Assembly: GCA_023333565.1 (NCBI GenBank)
Contig: JAJKFH010000374.1
Location: 6,009,161-6,073,160, forward strand
Length of the DNA: 64,000 nt
Reading direction: 5' to 3'
From: Puffinus mauretanicus
Lineage: Eukaryota; Chordata; Aves; Procellariiformes; Procellariidae
The notes under the pieces were generated by a model, which saw only the letters and a list, made by a program, of their open reading frames with translations, ran no database searches and was not told the DNA's origin. Below are positions 36,226 through 50,159 of the stretch, one piece after another (the stretch's first letter is position 1; each line of letters starts with the position of its first letter). The position numbers and the translations under genes were made by a program.

Positions 36226-39200
36226 AAGCATAAAAACCTACTTAGAATAGGGCAAGCCGCAGCTAAATAAGATGAGATTTGATTTTATGTAAGAGCATAT
36301 TATTTAGCTTTTATTGTCACATAAGCTCATTAAAGGCATGTTTTCCTTATCATTCATTTATTCAGTCCAGGACTCTGCCTTGAAAAATCTACGTGATGAA
36401 AGGATGCGCGTCCAGCATTTGTAAATACTTTTTACTCCATGAGAACTTTAAGTTATGTTATTACCCAGGGGGAAACAATACTGCAATTCTATATGTTTTT
36501 TGGGTAGGCAGGTGGTAGCAGCAGATGGAAGATACATTTATTGCCTTGTATATCCTCGCCAGTGTGTGATCAAAACACCTGGGTTTGGAAAACAGTCAGT
36601 TTAAACACAATGTTTTGGAATATATACAAATGCTTTACACTATCCATCACTTTCAAATTATAGACCAGAAAAGCTTCTGAAGGTTCACAGTTTTTCAGGC
36701 AAACACCTGAAATTTTAAAATAGCTGGTCAACAAATCTTGAACCAAGAATGTGATTCAAGATTTCACAATATGAAATTGCTACAATTTCATCAGTATTCA
36801 TCTTTTCAACCCCTTTTTTCTGGGGTTAAAACCGATGTTTGAAAAACACAACAAAAAGTGCAGATAGACACCAGAACATCCTACATATTTAGAAACTTCA
36901 GTAAAAAGGTGTAAATAGTAGCAAAAAAGTGGATTTCACAAATTCGTTTATTATTCAAATGAAAGAGTAACGTTTTACAAAGATATAAGTAAGACCTTTT
37001 CTTTCCCAAAGACAGACAGGAAGCACCACTGCTTGAAAAAATTTGAAAACTAAACTGAACAAAACATTTGGAAATCCATCTTATGGGTTTATCCTTCACT
37101 TTCGATAGTTGGTCTTTTTTACTTCCATGTTCTGTGACTGACTCTGGTGCACAAGTGTAATAACGTTGTTTATGGTAATATTGCTCTGGATTGATGTATG
37201 AGAAGTTACAGGACAGCTACAAATAGAATTTCCCCTTCACTGCATAGGAACACCACCAGTTTTGGGGAGTGAGAGGGTGCTGCCCTTTTATATTCATTTC
37301 AGATAACTGACATAGTACAAATTGAAGTGAGAGATAGGAGGCAAGGTATGTCTTTAGTGATTCCAGCACTTACATCTCAGTCAGAAGTTACCAAAATCAT
37401 TACCTTTAAAGAAGGCTGTCCTTGAGGGCCATGACCCCTGCCCTTTTCTGTCAGGAATTAGCTCTTTGTCTTTTTTAAAATTGGAACCATTGAGTATTTT
37501 TTCATGTACACAGTCATGGACATAGGTGTCACTTTTTTCAAATGACGGCTGCAGTGAGAAAATCCAAATTGGTTATATCCTTATTTAGTTATTCTCAAAT
37601 CCTTAATTTTCTTCCAAAACCTTGGGGTCACAATCTCTACTACCATAAATTGGAGACAACTACATCAAAGTCAACCGTCACAGAATTATTCCACAGGTAA
37701 GATTTTGGTCTCTTCACGATTTCAGTATGAAAGGCAAACCAATAGTGTAAAATCAATTTATGATTCAATTTTATTTTTTCTGATCCGTGATATTCTCCAC
37801 ATATTGTGTGTTACTTTGTCGGTGTCTTGACCTTTTTCCTGTTATTTCTGTGCCCTCTTCAGCCTTTATTCTCTGTATTATGCATTGCCTGAGGAAAAAT
37901 GTCTTCCCTTCCTCCACAGCTCTCTACCTCACTATTTGTATTTTCTACCCTTTCTCACCTATATTTTTTGGTTTGATATTAGTACAACCATTCAGCATGG
38001 TGTTCTATCATCTCAACCATTTTCAAACCTCTTAAACTTACTGGAGGGAACTGTGATCAAATTAAATGACAGAACATATGGAAAGGCATTTATGATTTCT
38101 CTTTTATTTTCTGCTCCCATGTCTTGTGTCTGTGTCCTCTGCCACTCAGTTGACTCTCTGACTGGTTTCGTTTGAGTCATCTGACTTCTTTTATAGCTAA
38201 ATGTAGCATCAAATGCTCTCCATCACTTAATACCTGTTATGATGCAGGACATGTCCATTAAAAATACATCAGTGGAAAGGAAAACAAATGGAATTGATTT
38301 GCTTACAATGTAACGGGTTTCCCTTGGGCCATATAGTATAATTTTGATGTCAACTTATCCCTGTTTTTCCTTCTTTATCTCTAAAGGGAATATTGTATCC
38401 TTTCAAGTATTTCTTGAAAGGAATTAAGCAATATTTACACAGGTAAGGCAGGTCTTCAAAGCCAGAGAAGCCACTGAAAGTGGTCTAATATTACAGCAAT
38501 TGATCACAATTATGCTAATGTACAGTGAACTCTTAATTTATATATCTATTCTTAATTTCTATTTTTGCACACTCCAGCAGTTTTTCAGTTTCTTCAGCTT
38601 GATCTGGCCTCTGAAATCTGATGGATCTTTGAAGTTATATGAATATAATTATGATTGTGAAAATCTCAATCTGGAATATCAGTACAGATAGCCTTAAACG
38701 TCTAAAAATAAATGATCCTCTCTGCTCTGAAATTTTGATAAGAGGTAATAATTTAGAAGTGTCAGTCTGATACATTGTCAGAGGATATATGAACAGGGTA
38801 AGAAATGGTTTAGCCTTTTATCCAAATGAAAGTTTACCAAGTATGGAATGAGTTTTGTCTCTGAGATCCTACTCCAGCCTAGCTCACCAGAACATAACAG
38901 AACATGAACTTTATGTAATTAAATTTTACATGTTTTTATTCCTCAGTGAGGACAGTTAAGAGGAACTATATTCAACCGTGCAGTTTTCTCATCTTAACAC
39001 AGCTGTTTGGTTTTAGACGTACTGTATTGTGGTTTTGCTTCTAAAAACTCTCCAACATACTATGGGATAACTCAGTACAGTGAAATAACTCAGGAAAGAT
39101 CTTGATCTGAACCCTAGAAAGTTGTCTCTGAATGAATAGGTACTGTGGAACACAAATGGAAACTTTGTTATTGACCATTTAATCTGATATTAACCTTCCA

Positions 39201-41744
39201 GTGTTACTTCTTTCTGCTTCTGTTCAGGAGAACATGGCACATATGATGGTGAAATTAGACCAGTAATTTTCCTCCAGTGAAGACCTCCCGGAACGTAGAC
39301 AGAGAGAGAGGGATTGGGAGTAATGTGCTGCTTCTATCATGGTTCATTATGACAGAATTAATACATCTTTATAATACAGCTTTAATACACCTATTTCCAA
39401 AATTTCATGTCAATGAAATTCCTCACAGACTATGTATTTGGTGAAACACCCATAAGAAGAAATTTTAATTGAAACTTTGCACTCTTCTTACACTTCTCTG
39501 TGAAAAGGCTAATCCCTACAAAACATATAAAGCAGAAAGGACCTTTTTCTCCCATGAACACAATAAAACCTTGATATTTTAATTACAATACGTGTCATAG
39601 TCTTATTTTCTACCTAATCGTAAAACATAGGTTTTGACTAATGCTGGACAAATAGGTAAAGACTCAGAGGCTGGGATTAAAGAGACACTGGGACATTTGA
39701 AAATACCTGAGGTCAAAACTGGTTTGGAAATCTCAGAGGATCTTCCTTTTCATGAGCTTTCACATACATTTAATTCCTACCATGTTTGATTTTTTTATAC
39801 ATTACATAGTATAAGGAAACTCCATAGTGCTACTGTACACAAGAAAGGAAAGTACAGCTTTAATAAGATCCCTATTCTTTGGGACATAGTGTCATGTTAT
39901 ATAGTTGTAACTTGTTGGATATGAGTTGTAGAAACAGCTAGTGGAAACTGGGAATCTAGAAAAATACCGCAGAAAGTATCTGGAGCAGATTGAATCAGAA
40001 GATTTGTAAAAAAAAATTAATGCTGGCATTGAATGTTTTGATTAATGGTAGAATTCAGAATAATTAAAGATTATTCCATTGAGAAATGTGTGCTAAATTA
40101 AATCTACATCAAAATGAAATGCTTGCTAGGACAGATTGAGATCAGAATTTTACCTGTAAAAATGTAATTACTTTGTCGGGATTGCTTCTTAATTTCTGTT
40201 TAGTAATGTCTGCTAAAATGGCTAGTGAAGACTGCTAATCTCTCCATGACTGGAAACACCTTTTTTTCTCTTAATTTCTCAAAAAAAAAGAAAATCTGTA
40301 ATGATGATACTTTTATTGTAGGAGGATTATAAAGTGAAAAACTCTATTTGGTAGAGAACGTTCAATGTTTTCTCAGTAAAAGCTTATTCTACAGGCTAAT
40401 TTTGCTTTTACTGTATACCTCATATCTTAAATTTAAAAATGGAGCAATGGAATCCAGACATTGTAAAACTGTGTTGATAAAAGAAGTATTTATCTAAAAA
40501 TGTGCTGAAACTGACAAAACTGTCCTTGATTTTGAAACCAAGTAAAGAATTTAGCTTGTTTTATGTCACCTAACTTTAAATTATGTCATGTTGATCTCAG
40601 TGCCTGGACTATGCATACTAAACTACCTTTTTAGTCAGAGGAGAGAAATAGGCACTTTTAGCATTTAATTGCTCAGCAGTGTTTTAGGACTATTTTTTAT
40701 GGTGAGAGGAACTGCATCTAGATATGCCAGGTTTTCTCAATTTACTATAAAAGAATAACCTCAGATGTAGCATTTTATTCTTAATCAGATAATTTTGCCC
40801 TGGATAGCTGTGAGTGATTACCTGCAAGAGATCAGAAAAATTGGGAGATATTTGATTTGCAGTTCAAGAACAACAGGAAAAAACAAACAAACAAACACAT
40901 TTTTCACAAACCAACATATAGAACTAGATCCAAAGCCAGTAAGAATGCATCTATCCAGAGATTTATGAAACAAATTGTCTGGCAGACTTGACCATCAGTG
41001 CACTTGGCATTTAATACTCTCCGTCAGTAAAATTTTCAGTATGTCTACCAAAAAAACTTTCTTCACTTAGGGACTTTTTAATTAAATTATTGTGCTGGGA
41101 TTTTTTTTGAGAGAAGCAGCATTGGACAGGAACTGAAATGCAAAGGGGGCTGTGACAGACTTTTAGTCAGCAACAGAAATGGATTATGAGAATCTTTTTA
41201 GCATACTGATCCCATCTGTGGAACAATAATTTTAATAGCTCTATTTCACATTACTGTTTTACAATGCAAACACTAAGTATATTTTTAAGAGCTACCTTAG
41301 GACAGTTTTGAATAGAAAACTTTAGAACAAATTGTAACAATGATCTGAATACCTAACCCTGTAAGCATATATACATATATTTGCACATAGGCAGTTGAAA
41401 TTTCTCTACTTGTGGAGAAGATCAACTAAAACCGGAAAAATATACTTTATTTCAGCTCTGTAGGTATCAGGGAAATAGTTATTTAATTAGCTTTGCCTGG
41501 CTCTCTGTTCATGAACTGATCAAAAGGCATTCTTTGAATGTTTGCTCTTCAAAAAATATTCATAGGCTATTTTTAGAATGTAAATCTTCACATATAGCTT
41601 GTTCATGAGCTTATCATTCTATGTATGTAGTCTCTAAAGTTCAGTGTGGACCTGATTTAGCAATACACTAAGGAATGAATTAACGTTCCATTCAAACTGA
41701 TGGCATTTAGAATTATGTGTAAACGTTTCCTGCATCCAAATTGT
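36226..41744. other. AT-rich non-coding DNA, no gene seen
   Basis: No gene or mobile element identified. One small (CAAA)n repeat lies at 40878-40898. Small frames (for example 37787-38035) have hydrophobic, low-complexity translations typical of AT-rich spacer. Confidence 0.55.
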
Positions 41745-42360
41745 GTGTTAATTAATTTTTATTGTTTCAAAATGTATGTAGTATGTTTTTGGAGGAGTAA
41801 AGGCTTAGAATCTGGTCGTACTCCAAATACTCATTATCAAGTACTTAGTAATTTAGAATTTCCTTCTTGTAAACCTAGTAGTATTTGTTTTTTGTTTTTT
41901 TTTTCCTCATTAGTGTTTTTTCCTGCCATCAATATATGTGTTTAAATATTCACACAGAAAATTACCATAAAATAGAAACAGAGCTGAATCATGTGTATAC
42001 AAAATTTTCAGGAAATTTAGCTAGAAAATTCTGTGAAGTACTTTTCCACCTCTAGCTTTGAACCAGAAGTCTGTGCCATTTTGCTTGTTCTTCTACTAGT
42101 TGTTTTTTTTTTTCCCCCTAACAGTTAAATCACCTACCTCACTTGCTTAATGTTTGATAAAATATTTGCTTCACAAAGACATAATTCACTAGTTTAAACA
42201 AAAATAGAATCAGGTATTACTTCAGGTAGCTGTTTACAAACTAATTTTCATTCTCTCTGAGACATATATATAATCTGGTTTCCTCCCCCAATACTTGTAG
42301 TCAAGTAATTAGTAGTTAGTAATTTAGAATTTCCTTTCTGTAGACCTTCTAGTGTTGATT
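41745..42360 (+). repeat. Diverged direct duplication of about 80-130 bp
   Basis: Two segments resemble each other in the same orientation: about 41745-41890 and about 42236-42360. The core TTAGTAATTTAGAATTTCC is identical at 41845-41863 and 42316-42334. Similarity extends left through TCAAGTA and AATCTGGT (41809-41816 and 42272-42279) and right through the CTGTAGACCT/TTGTAAACCT words. The offset is about 463-471 bp, so small indels separate the copies. It may be an old local tandem duplication or two members of an unidentified dispersed repeat. The limits are approximate. Confidence 0.7.
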
Positions 42361-45018
42361 TAAATTTATAAATATAGATGAGTATGTGTGTGTATATGTC
42401 TGTATATATATATGAGATAATGTGTAAAAAAAATCAGAAGGAGTAGAGAAAATATAGCTTTGTCTGAACTGCAGTGCACTTCAGGGCCGAATTCAGATAC
42501 TTAACAATTTTGGAACAGCATTTCAGAGTTTAATGTACATTAGCACTTCAATCAGCTCAAAAGAGCTCAACTAACTGCCTCACACAGGCTGATAACTTAT
42601 GGCCTCACATAGTCTTTCAAGAGACAACAGTGGTTTCGAGCTCTCCTTAGCACAAGAAAACCCATACCGATCAAGGTCTGTGATTTTCTAAAGTGTATTG
42701 TTTAAATAAAACTCCACTCTGTTGAGCAAGATATTCACAGAGAGATCTGGCTCAAGTTCAAGAAACCAAGAATGTTGAAGCTTGTTTTCCCTACCTGTAG
42801 AGAACTGTATGGCTCTCTAGATGACATATTGTCCTAACAAGTTTGAGAAGCTGGCTGTTGTCCAAATTAAACACCCCCTGAAGACCCTCTGTTTGGCATC
42901 TGCACTATACTATACAAAAATCCAAGAGCGAGACAGAAAAAAATGAAGTCATGATGTTTTAGAGATCTGACAAAGCTTGATAAAACCCATGACCTGCCTG
43001 TTTTTCTGCATGGAATATTAGACAGAAAGTCCAACCGTGGAGAAATCTGAAGCATTGCTCCCAAAGGTGAGTGGACCTGGCTGGTTTCCCGGGTCTACAT
43101 TGGAACTAACTGCACAGTGAAAGCCTGTTTAAGATTTTTCTTTCTGGCATTTATATGATTATATATTTAGAACTCTATTAACACAGACACTAATTCACTG
43201 GGAATGAAATAATCCCATTTCACACTTTGAATTTATGGTTGGTGCCAGAGATTGTAAGCTTAGTTGCAGGATTTTATGGAGCAGTCTGTCATTCAAACAT
43301 TTATTTCTGGTGGTGCTGGTGGGGATTGGTAGAAAGAGTGTGAGAAGTTTAATCCTATATATTTAGTAATAAAACAGATTGTATTAATTTCTTACAAGTC
43401 CTGCTTGCTTTCTTTTTTAAACTTTTTAATTGTCCAGACCCCACCAGATCAGCAAAGACTATTCTTTGGAGAAAAGATACTATAAAGGAAAAGAAAAGAT
43501 AGAGGAAGCAGCATTGTGAGGAAGATATAGGAATGATAAAAGAATGCAGAAGTTAATATGTGAGATGGTTTCTTGGTTTAGGCTTCTGTTTGTCCTCTAG
43601 GAGCAAAACCTTTGATTTGCTGCAGAAATAGTCCTTTGTCTCTGTACAGCAATACAGAAAGCATTCAGCACATTTAATGGACAGTTCTGAGTTTCTAGGA
43701 ATAACTGTTTAGGCAGATATAGAAGATATTGTAGTTCTCTGAAAAAACGAATAAAGCCTTTACTACATGTAATAACTCCCCTATAATAACTCATTATCAT
43801 TAGAGAATACTTTCTTATTGTGAAAAGGACCTGTGAGGAAAATAAAATATAGGTTATTAAACACATCAACAAACTGTTTTAATGCTTGTAAATCTTCGTA
43901 TACCTTGTATATAATGTTTGTATGTTTTGTATGTTTTGTGTATCTGTGTTGGTGAATTTGTGAGTTTCCAGGCATCTATGAGTTTCCAGATATGCATGTC
44001 TGTCCTTCAAGACTGTAAACCTATTTGTTAGTATTCTCAGCGACAAAGAACATTAATTACATGTTTAATTCTCCTTTGTTGCTAGACCTGAGCCTTATGC
44101 TTTGCAAATAATATTTGTGGAATGAACCTGCTACTTGAAATCTGTGCTTTCCCATCACCCCAATCCACCCCATTTTAGCTGATAAACCACACAGCTATGT
44201 TTTAGAAGCAACAATTCACTAGGTCCTTAAGAACACCTTGTTAAGCGATGACCTTGATCAAGTACTCTTATATCAGCACAATGTCAAGAAAGAGAAGTCT
44301 AGTTCATTCACCAAAGTGAACTCCAAAAGTGGGAAAACATCCTTTTGCTAGATTACCAGTTCATCTGGCAAGAGTTTGCTTTCTTATGTGAAATGACTTA
44401 ATGGCATCTCTTCCTAAAAAAGTAAAATGCTACCATGGCACAAAACATGGATTCTCATTTGATGGAACCTGGAAAAGAGCAAAACTGGTTCATTAGATCA
44501 GAGCACCTAGTTTTTATAATATGAACACTAATTTAAATATAATTAAATATAAGACAACTAGTTGGAAGAAGGGTATTGTCTTTTTTCCTCTTTTTCCTGT
44601 ACAGCTAATGAAAACTCCAGAAAATGTTGTGCAGTTTATCTTTTACAGCTTAGTTAGGAATTTGAGCCATTGAAATTCTCTTTAACATTGCACAGAATGA
44701 GCTTCTGTGGAGTTTTGGTGTGAAAACAAAGAAACTTGTATGTGTAAGTGCAGAGAATGCCTGAAAGGAGTTTGAAAAGGAATCTGAACATCAAAATCAT
44801 GGGTGCAGAGTGATATACTATCCCGGTCTTAAACTGATGGGGTTTGAAATCAGAGGATTAAAATTTAATTTGCAGGTCATCTTGGATTAATCATTGTTAG
44901 AAATTGCTATTTCTGGGGAGTCATTAACCCCCTGATATAAGGAGGATACTTTTTAGAGACCGGTTTATCTGGATGGAGAAAAAAAGGAGCAAACAAAGCA
45001 TATTCAAAGCATACTGTT

Positions 45019-45044
45019 ATGTACAGACATAATGTACAGACATA
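45019..45044. repeat. Perfect 13-bp tandem duplication
   Basis: ATGTACAGACATA is present twice with no spacer (45019-45031 and 45032-45044). A young slippage or repair event. Confidence 0.92.
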
Positions 45045-47593
45045 AACTTGCTGTAGTGGTACCACTGAGAATCAAATACTGCTATGAAATCTAACTATAC
45101 TCACATTTGTAAAACATTCTGCATTCCTGAAATTTTAGGAGCCAAAGGTAGAAAGAATGCAGTATATTACATACAATATTGTATACCTTTGCTAGGATCG
45201 AAAACCCACAGCTGTTTCTGTGTGTTGCATGTTTCAGCCCTTCAGTTCGTCCCAACAACAGCAGAGATAAAGTTCACATTATTTCTTAGCTAAAAAGCTG
45301 TTTAAGTAGCTAAAACCAGCTAAACCCACTGTGGAACAAACCAGGTTTGTAACATATAGGTTTTATCCAGTATGAAGGGTTATTAGAAGTTCACATTAAC
45401 ATTGCTTTACAATATTATAAATAAAGCTAGCAATAAATGGCAACATGCTATTTTATGAAGTGAAGGTTTCTTGATAAGCGTTCATGAGGTCTACACACAA
45501 AGTTACTCTGAAATAAACACCTGTCGATGTTTTGCATGAAAATACTCTTGTATGGTTGATATAAAATCCCATGAAATTCAGAAAACATTTTGCAAAATGT
45601 TTCAAAAGTCTTGTTGATCTGGACTTTGTAACAGATAAGCAAACTAAACAAAGGAACAAAAGATCCTCACTGATTCTCCTTCCAGAGGGCTCACAAGTTC
45701 CTAAATTTCCAGTTATATGATTACCATAGAAGTTTGTAAACCTGAATGCAAGTGTATATACTGATTTGAAAGTTGGAAATCCCCATTTTCAACTAACGTA
45801 AAGCTCCTCTAAGCACCTTTACAGAATTAGGAACATAGTGGCATGAATAGTTAAAATTTTTGTCTGTGAGCCACAGCAAGGAAAACAAACTGAAGCATAT
45901 TTTTTCAGTCAAAACAAGGAAAAAGTAGAATGTCTTGATTATCACATCATTTTCAGCTTTATCACTCCACCAGCTAACAAAGAATGTTCATTCTGCTTGG
46001 TCAAAACTTTTTATTTCATGTGTTCACTTTTTTAACCTTAAATAATATTTTGGCAAATTTCTAAATTCCTAAAAAATAATGTTTCAAATCCTTTAAATAT
46101 TTAACTCATGATTAGTCTAATTCTTATTAAACTTTGGAACTGCATGCTTTGTACATATTCATCCACAGTTGTCGTCCAGAACCAGTGATAAAATATTGAT
46201 CCTTTAACGTGTTTTTAGTAAAAGACTGAAGCTTTTTTGCCCTAAGTTTTGTGTTAGGATAATTCTGGGGGGAAAAGTACATGACATGTTGCTTTAGAAA
46301 AGAAAATTGGAATGTATTTGAAGTTGCTCATGGCTTGTAATGTCAAAAAGATCCCTAAGGGAGATGGATCAGTGGGCAGAGTGCAGGGGAGATGGTCACA
46401 AGTGCAGATAAATACAATTTATCATTTGGCTCCATAGTTTATCACAGTCCTGCCTGTCTCCATTTCTCTGGTCCTGCTCCTGCACAACTGCATTCCAAAG
46501 AGTTTTATCTTTGATGCAAAGAGAAGTAGGAGTATATTTAAACTACCTGCTGCAGTACTGTAGTTTGTGTAAACAGTATAAAACCTAGTTTGATATTTCC
46601 TCCTTGTTCAGATCTTTTCTTGACAATACATAATGGTATTTTTAATCCACCAAGTAGTGGGGGAGGTTGATTTATTTTGGTTTTTTGGTGTTTTGGGTTT
46701 TTTTTAACTAGTTGTATTTCTACATATATGTTCAAAATCCTGAAAATTCCTGACTTCTGTTCTAACATGATTCAAGGAAATGACCCAGAAGAGATAGTGG
46801 GGAAAAAAAGATGACATTGTTAGAAAATTATTTTAAAGATAATGGCATTATCAGTGAGTACAGGCAACAGATTTTCCAAACTGTAGTTCTGAAAATTATA
46901 TATGCACAAATTAACCTCATTCAGCCCAAGTGAATGCCACATGAATTTTTATGACAGTAGTAATTTTATCTGTGAAAAGTAATTTTTTCTGATGAAAAAA
47001 AGGGAACAAAATACAGTCATACACAATTTTAAACTGGAAGTTCATCAACACAGAGAAAGCTGATTTTAATCTCCTCAGAAAAACCCAAAGAACTGACACA
47101 TTTAAACAACTCTCAATACTGCATCTTTTAAAACATGAAGGCAAAGATGCATAATCCATCCATTTATTGCAATCTGTTTGAGCCACATCAGTCCATACAG
47201 TTAAGGTCCAAAGAATTTAGACGAATGTGAGCTAAAAAAAGAAAAAGAGTCCAAGAAAAATGTGGAGAAAAAAGGGAAACTAAAGAAATATTTTTACATT
47301 GTAAGGAAGTGTGATTTGAAACCTCCCTTATTGATTGTAGTGAAAGAAATACCCTCCATCAGCAATTACAGAGTTCCATTTTGCTTGACCTTTTTTTCCA
47401 CTTTCAGCAGGTGGTGGGAGGAAAGACTTGATTTAGCTATGATTAGCATTCTCCCATACGAAGCATTAAAAGTATTAATAAATATTTATTAAATTGTACT
47501 TTCAGAAAAATGTAGAAGAAAATTGTCAAGGTACATGACGAAAACCCCATTTTGCCTATAAACAGGAAAAAGAAATTGTTCCTCTTCCAGCTT

Positions 47594-47623
47594 TGTGTGT
47601 GAGAGAGAGTGTGTGTGTGTGTT
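47594..47623. repeat. (GT)n/(GA)n dinucleotide repeat
   Basis: A short compound microsatellite: GTGTGT, then GAGAGAGA, then GTGTGTGTGTGT. Confidence 0.85.
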
Positions 47624-50159
47624 AGTTTTTAGTAATCAGATGGCAAAGCAGCACTGCAGAATTACCGTACAGATGAGTCACTTTATTCACAAACAGAAGT
47701 TTGACTCAGGTATGTGATTCTTAGCAGGATTTTCTTTAATGACAGTTAAGTTATTCCAAAATTAAACCAACGGGACTAGAAGTTCCTAGTAAAGAGCTTC
47801 CAAAAATGGTAGACATTGTTCCTTCACTGTGTTGTAGTTAAGTACTTGAGCTGTGCAAAAAATGTAGATAACACAAAGGGAAGGGAGACTGAGACCATAA
47901 ACAAGAGCTACAATTAACTGTTGAGAAGGGCTGTGTTCTAGTCTCAACTTTTTTTTTTTTTTTGGGTTATTGCATCCTCCAAGTGTCAGTTTATTCATCT
48001 GAATAATGGAGATAATGAAGTTTATCAACATTAAGCTTTTGAAAATCTGCAGGTTATAAGCACTTGACATGATAATATCATATGCCAAATCAGTGATCAT
48101 TATTCCTGATCCTTTAGGGATGATTGTATAACTTGCTTATAATTATATTTGTCTTGTCTGTGGTAATTCCTGTGAAACAAAGTTACTTTAAGCTGAAGCT
48201 TCTCATCTCTGGTCCTTTGTCTGCTTCTGCGAGTTGGGTTGAGAAAACATTATATTCCAATTCTTCATCTAATCATATTGTATGCCTTAATATAAGATTT
48301 ATTTTTCTTAACTGAGTTTATGTGAATGACATTAATGGTCTTAACATTAACTTGATTGCTCTGCTTCTAATCTAGTCACAGAATTGGACTGTTGTATGAA
48401 CTGCTGAGCTTTCTAACCTTCTTTTTTTTTTGTGTTGGTTTTTTTCTTTTTTCCCCCTGGCCTCTCGTTGAACTGTTAGAAATTTCAGGAGGGGAGAGGA
48501 AAAGACAAAGATGCAAAGCAACTGGGTCCAGAAGAGCCCATTGCAAAAATAATAAAATACCTTGGTGGGATAAAGTCTGTGTGCTAAAGACTGCTCTTAG
48601 GAGACCTTTGTCTGAGGCCCTGGAGTCTCCTTCTGTATCACTTAATTGAAATCAGAATTAGCAACAGGGAAGCTTGGATATTATCAGCATGATCAGGGCA
48701 AACCCTGTGGTGCTGTGGGCAGACTTACAATAGAAGGGATTTTGGTATGGGTGGGAAGATAATGCAGAAATGATACAAAGGCCCACAGGGACAAAAGAAA
48801 AAATATTTAGGTTTAAAATAATTGTTACATACATTTTAAAAGAGGCAGCTGAATTGCAAAGCTGGATAGATTTTGCTTGTTAAAAGGAATGGTTCTGGTT
48901 TGATTTTGATGCTAGCAGAAGGCATTTCTGACAAGAAAACTGTGGACAAGCAGCAGCACCACCACCATCCCAAAAACTGAAAACCAATAGTTCTACTGTA
49001 CAGGAGGAAATTATTTTCTGAAATCTAGTTTATGCAGGCTTTTTACTCACTCAGTCTAATTTTTAAATAGTGTCCCCATATAGTACTTCTTTTCAAGTAT
49101 TCAAAGGAGATGCCAAAGCTTCATGGAAAACTTTAACACTTCTGTTGTTCACACACATATATTTTCTCAGCTAACTGTACCACTGGTGAGAGCTGCCAGA
49201 TTAGCACCCTTGGACACCAAGAGTCTCTATTTATTCACCTAACAGATAAAACATGATCAGTATTGCAGTGTGTTCCCTTCCACACACAGACAGTCTGAAA
49301 GGCCAGGCTGTTGTCCTGGATAGCCTTATCCATAGAAAAGAAAAAGAGAGTCCATCTCCAAAGTGTAAGCAACACTTGGTTTGAAAGACACCTGAGATTC
49401 TGAAATAGACTATACAGCTGGGAGACATGATAGTGATTTTTCTAAAATGGGTTATTGTGTAAGTATTTTAAAGCAGATGGAGTGACTTCTTCAGCAGCTG
49501 TGGCTTATTTGTGGGGTCTTCTCAACAGCAATCAACTTACAAATGATTTAATTATTTCTCAAGCCCAGGTTCATAAGTCATGGGGAGTTCTTTCAAACAA
49601 ACTACTGCTTCACTGCTGGAAACACTCTGCTTAAAATGCCTCAATGCATTTCAGAGCGCATGTCAGTGTGAATAAGGTAGAGGAATACAAGGAAGCGAGA
49701 AATTAAGCATAAAAGAGAATATTAGTTACATGTTGGTAAGGAAAAGAGCACAGATAGAATAACAAGTAAGGACAAACATCAGAAGTAATATAGATCCTGG
49801 ATTTTCCTGTAAGTATGGTAACAGATATGCTATAATTGGAGAACAATACAGGGTCATATGTGACAGGGAGAGACAGGAACTACTGGGCCTGACAGGCAGA
49901 ATGGGTAAAGAGCAAAGAAATGAAACCTTGCAGCAGTATGTTTGATTCTCTGCTCTGAGAAAGCCATTCTTGGTGTCACAAGGGAATCTTATAAAGGCAG
50001 AGAGAGATAATACAGTATTTCTCTCACTCAGAAAGCTTGTAGAAGTCAGTTGTCTTCTCTGCCTGCCATTCTCTCGTCTTAGCAGAGAGAGGTGTTTTTG
50101 TAAAGTGGGAACTTAACTGGAGAAGGGACAAGGTAGCCTGCAAAACCTAATTCTCCACA

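Larger units (their letters stand above)
42361..50159. other. Non-coding DNA, no gene seen
   Basis: No supported gene. Contains a GT/AT-rich repeat (42381-42415), a 13-bp perfect tandem pair (45019-45044), a short TGAGTTTCCAG repeat near 43961-43989, a T15 run (47949-47963), and GT/GA dinucleotides (47594-47623). A stretch at 42801-43067 has splice-site-like borders but is closed in all three + frames. Confidence 0.55.
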
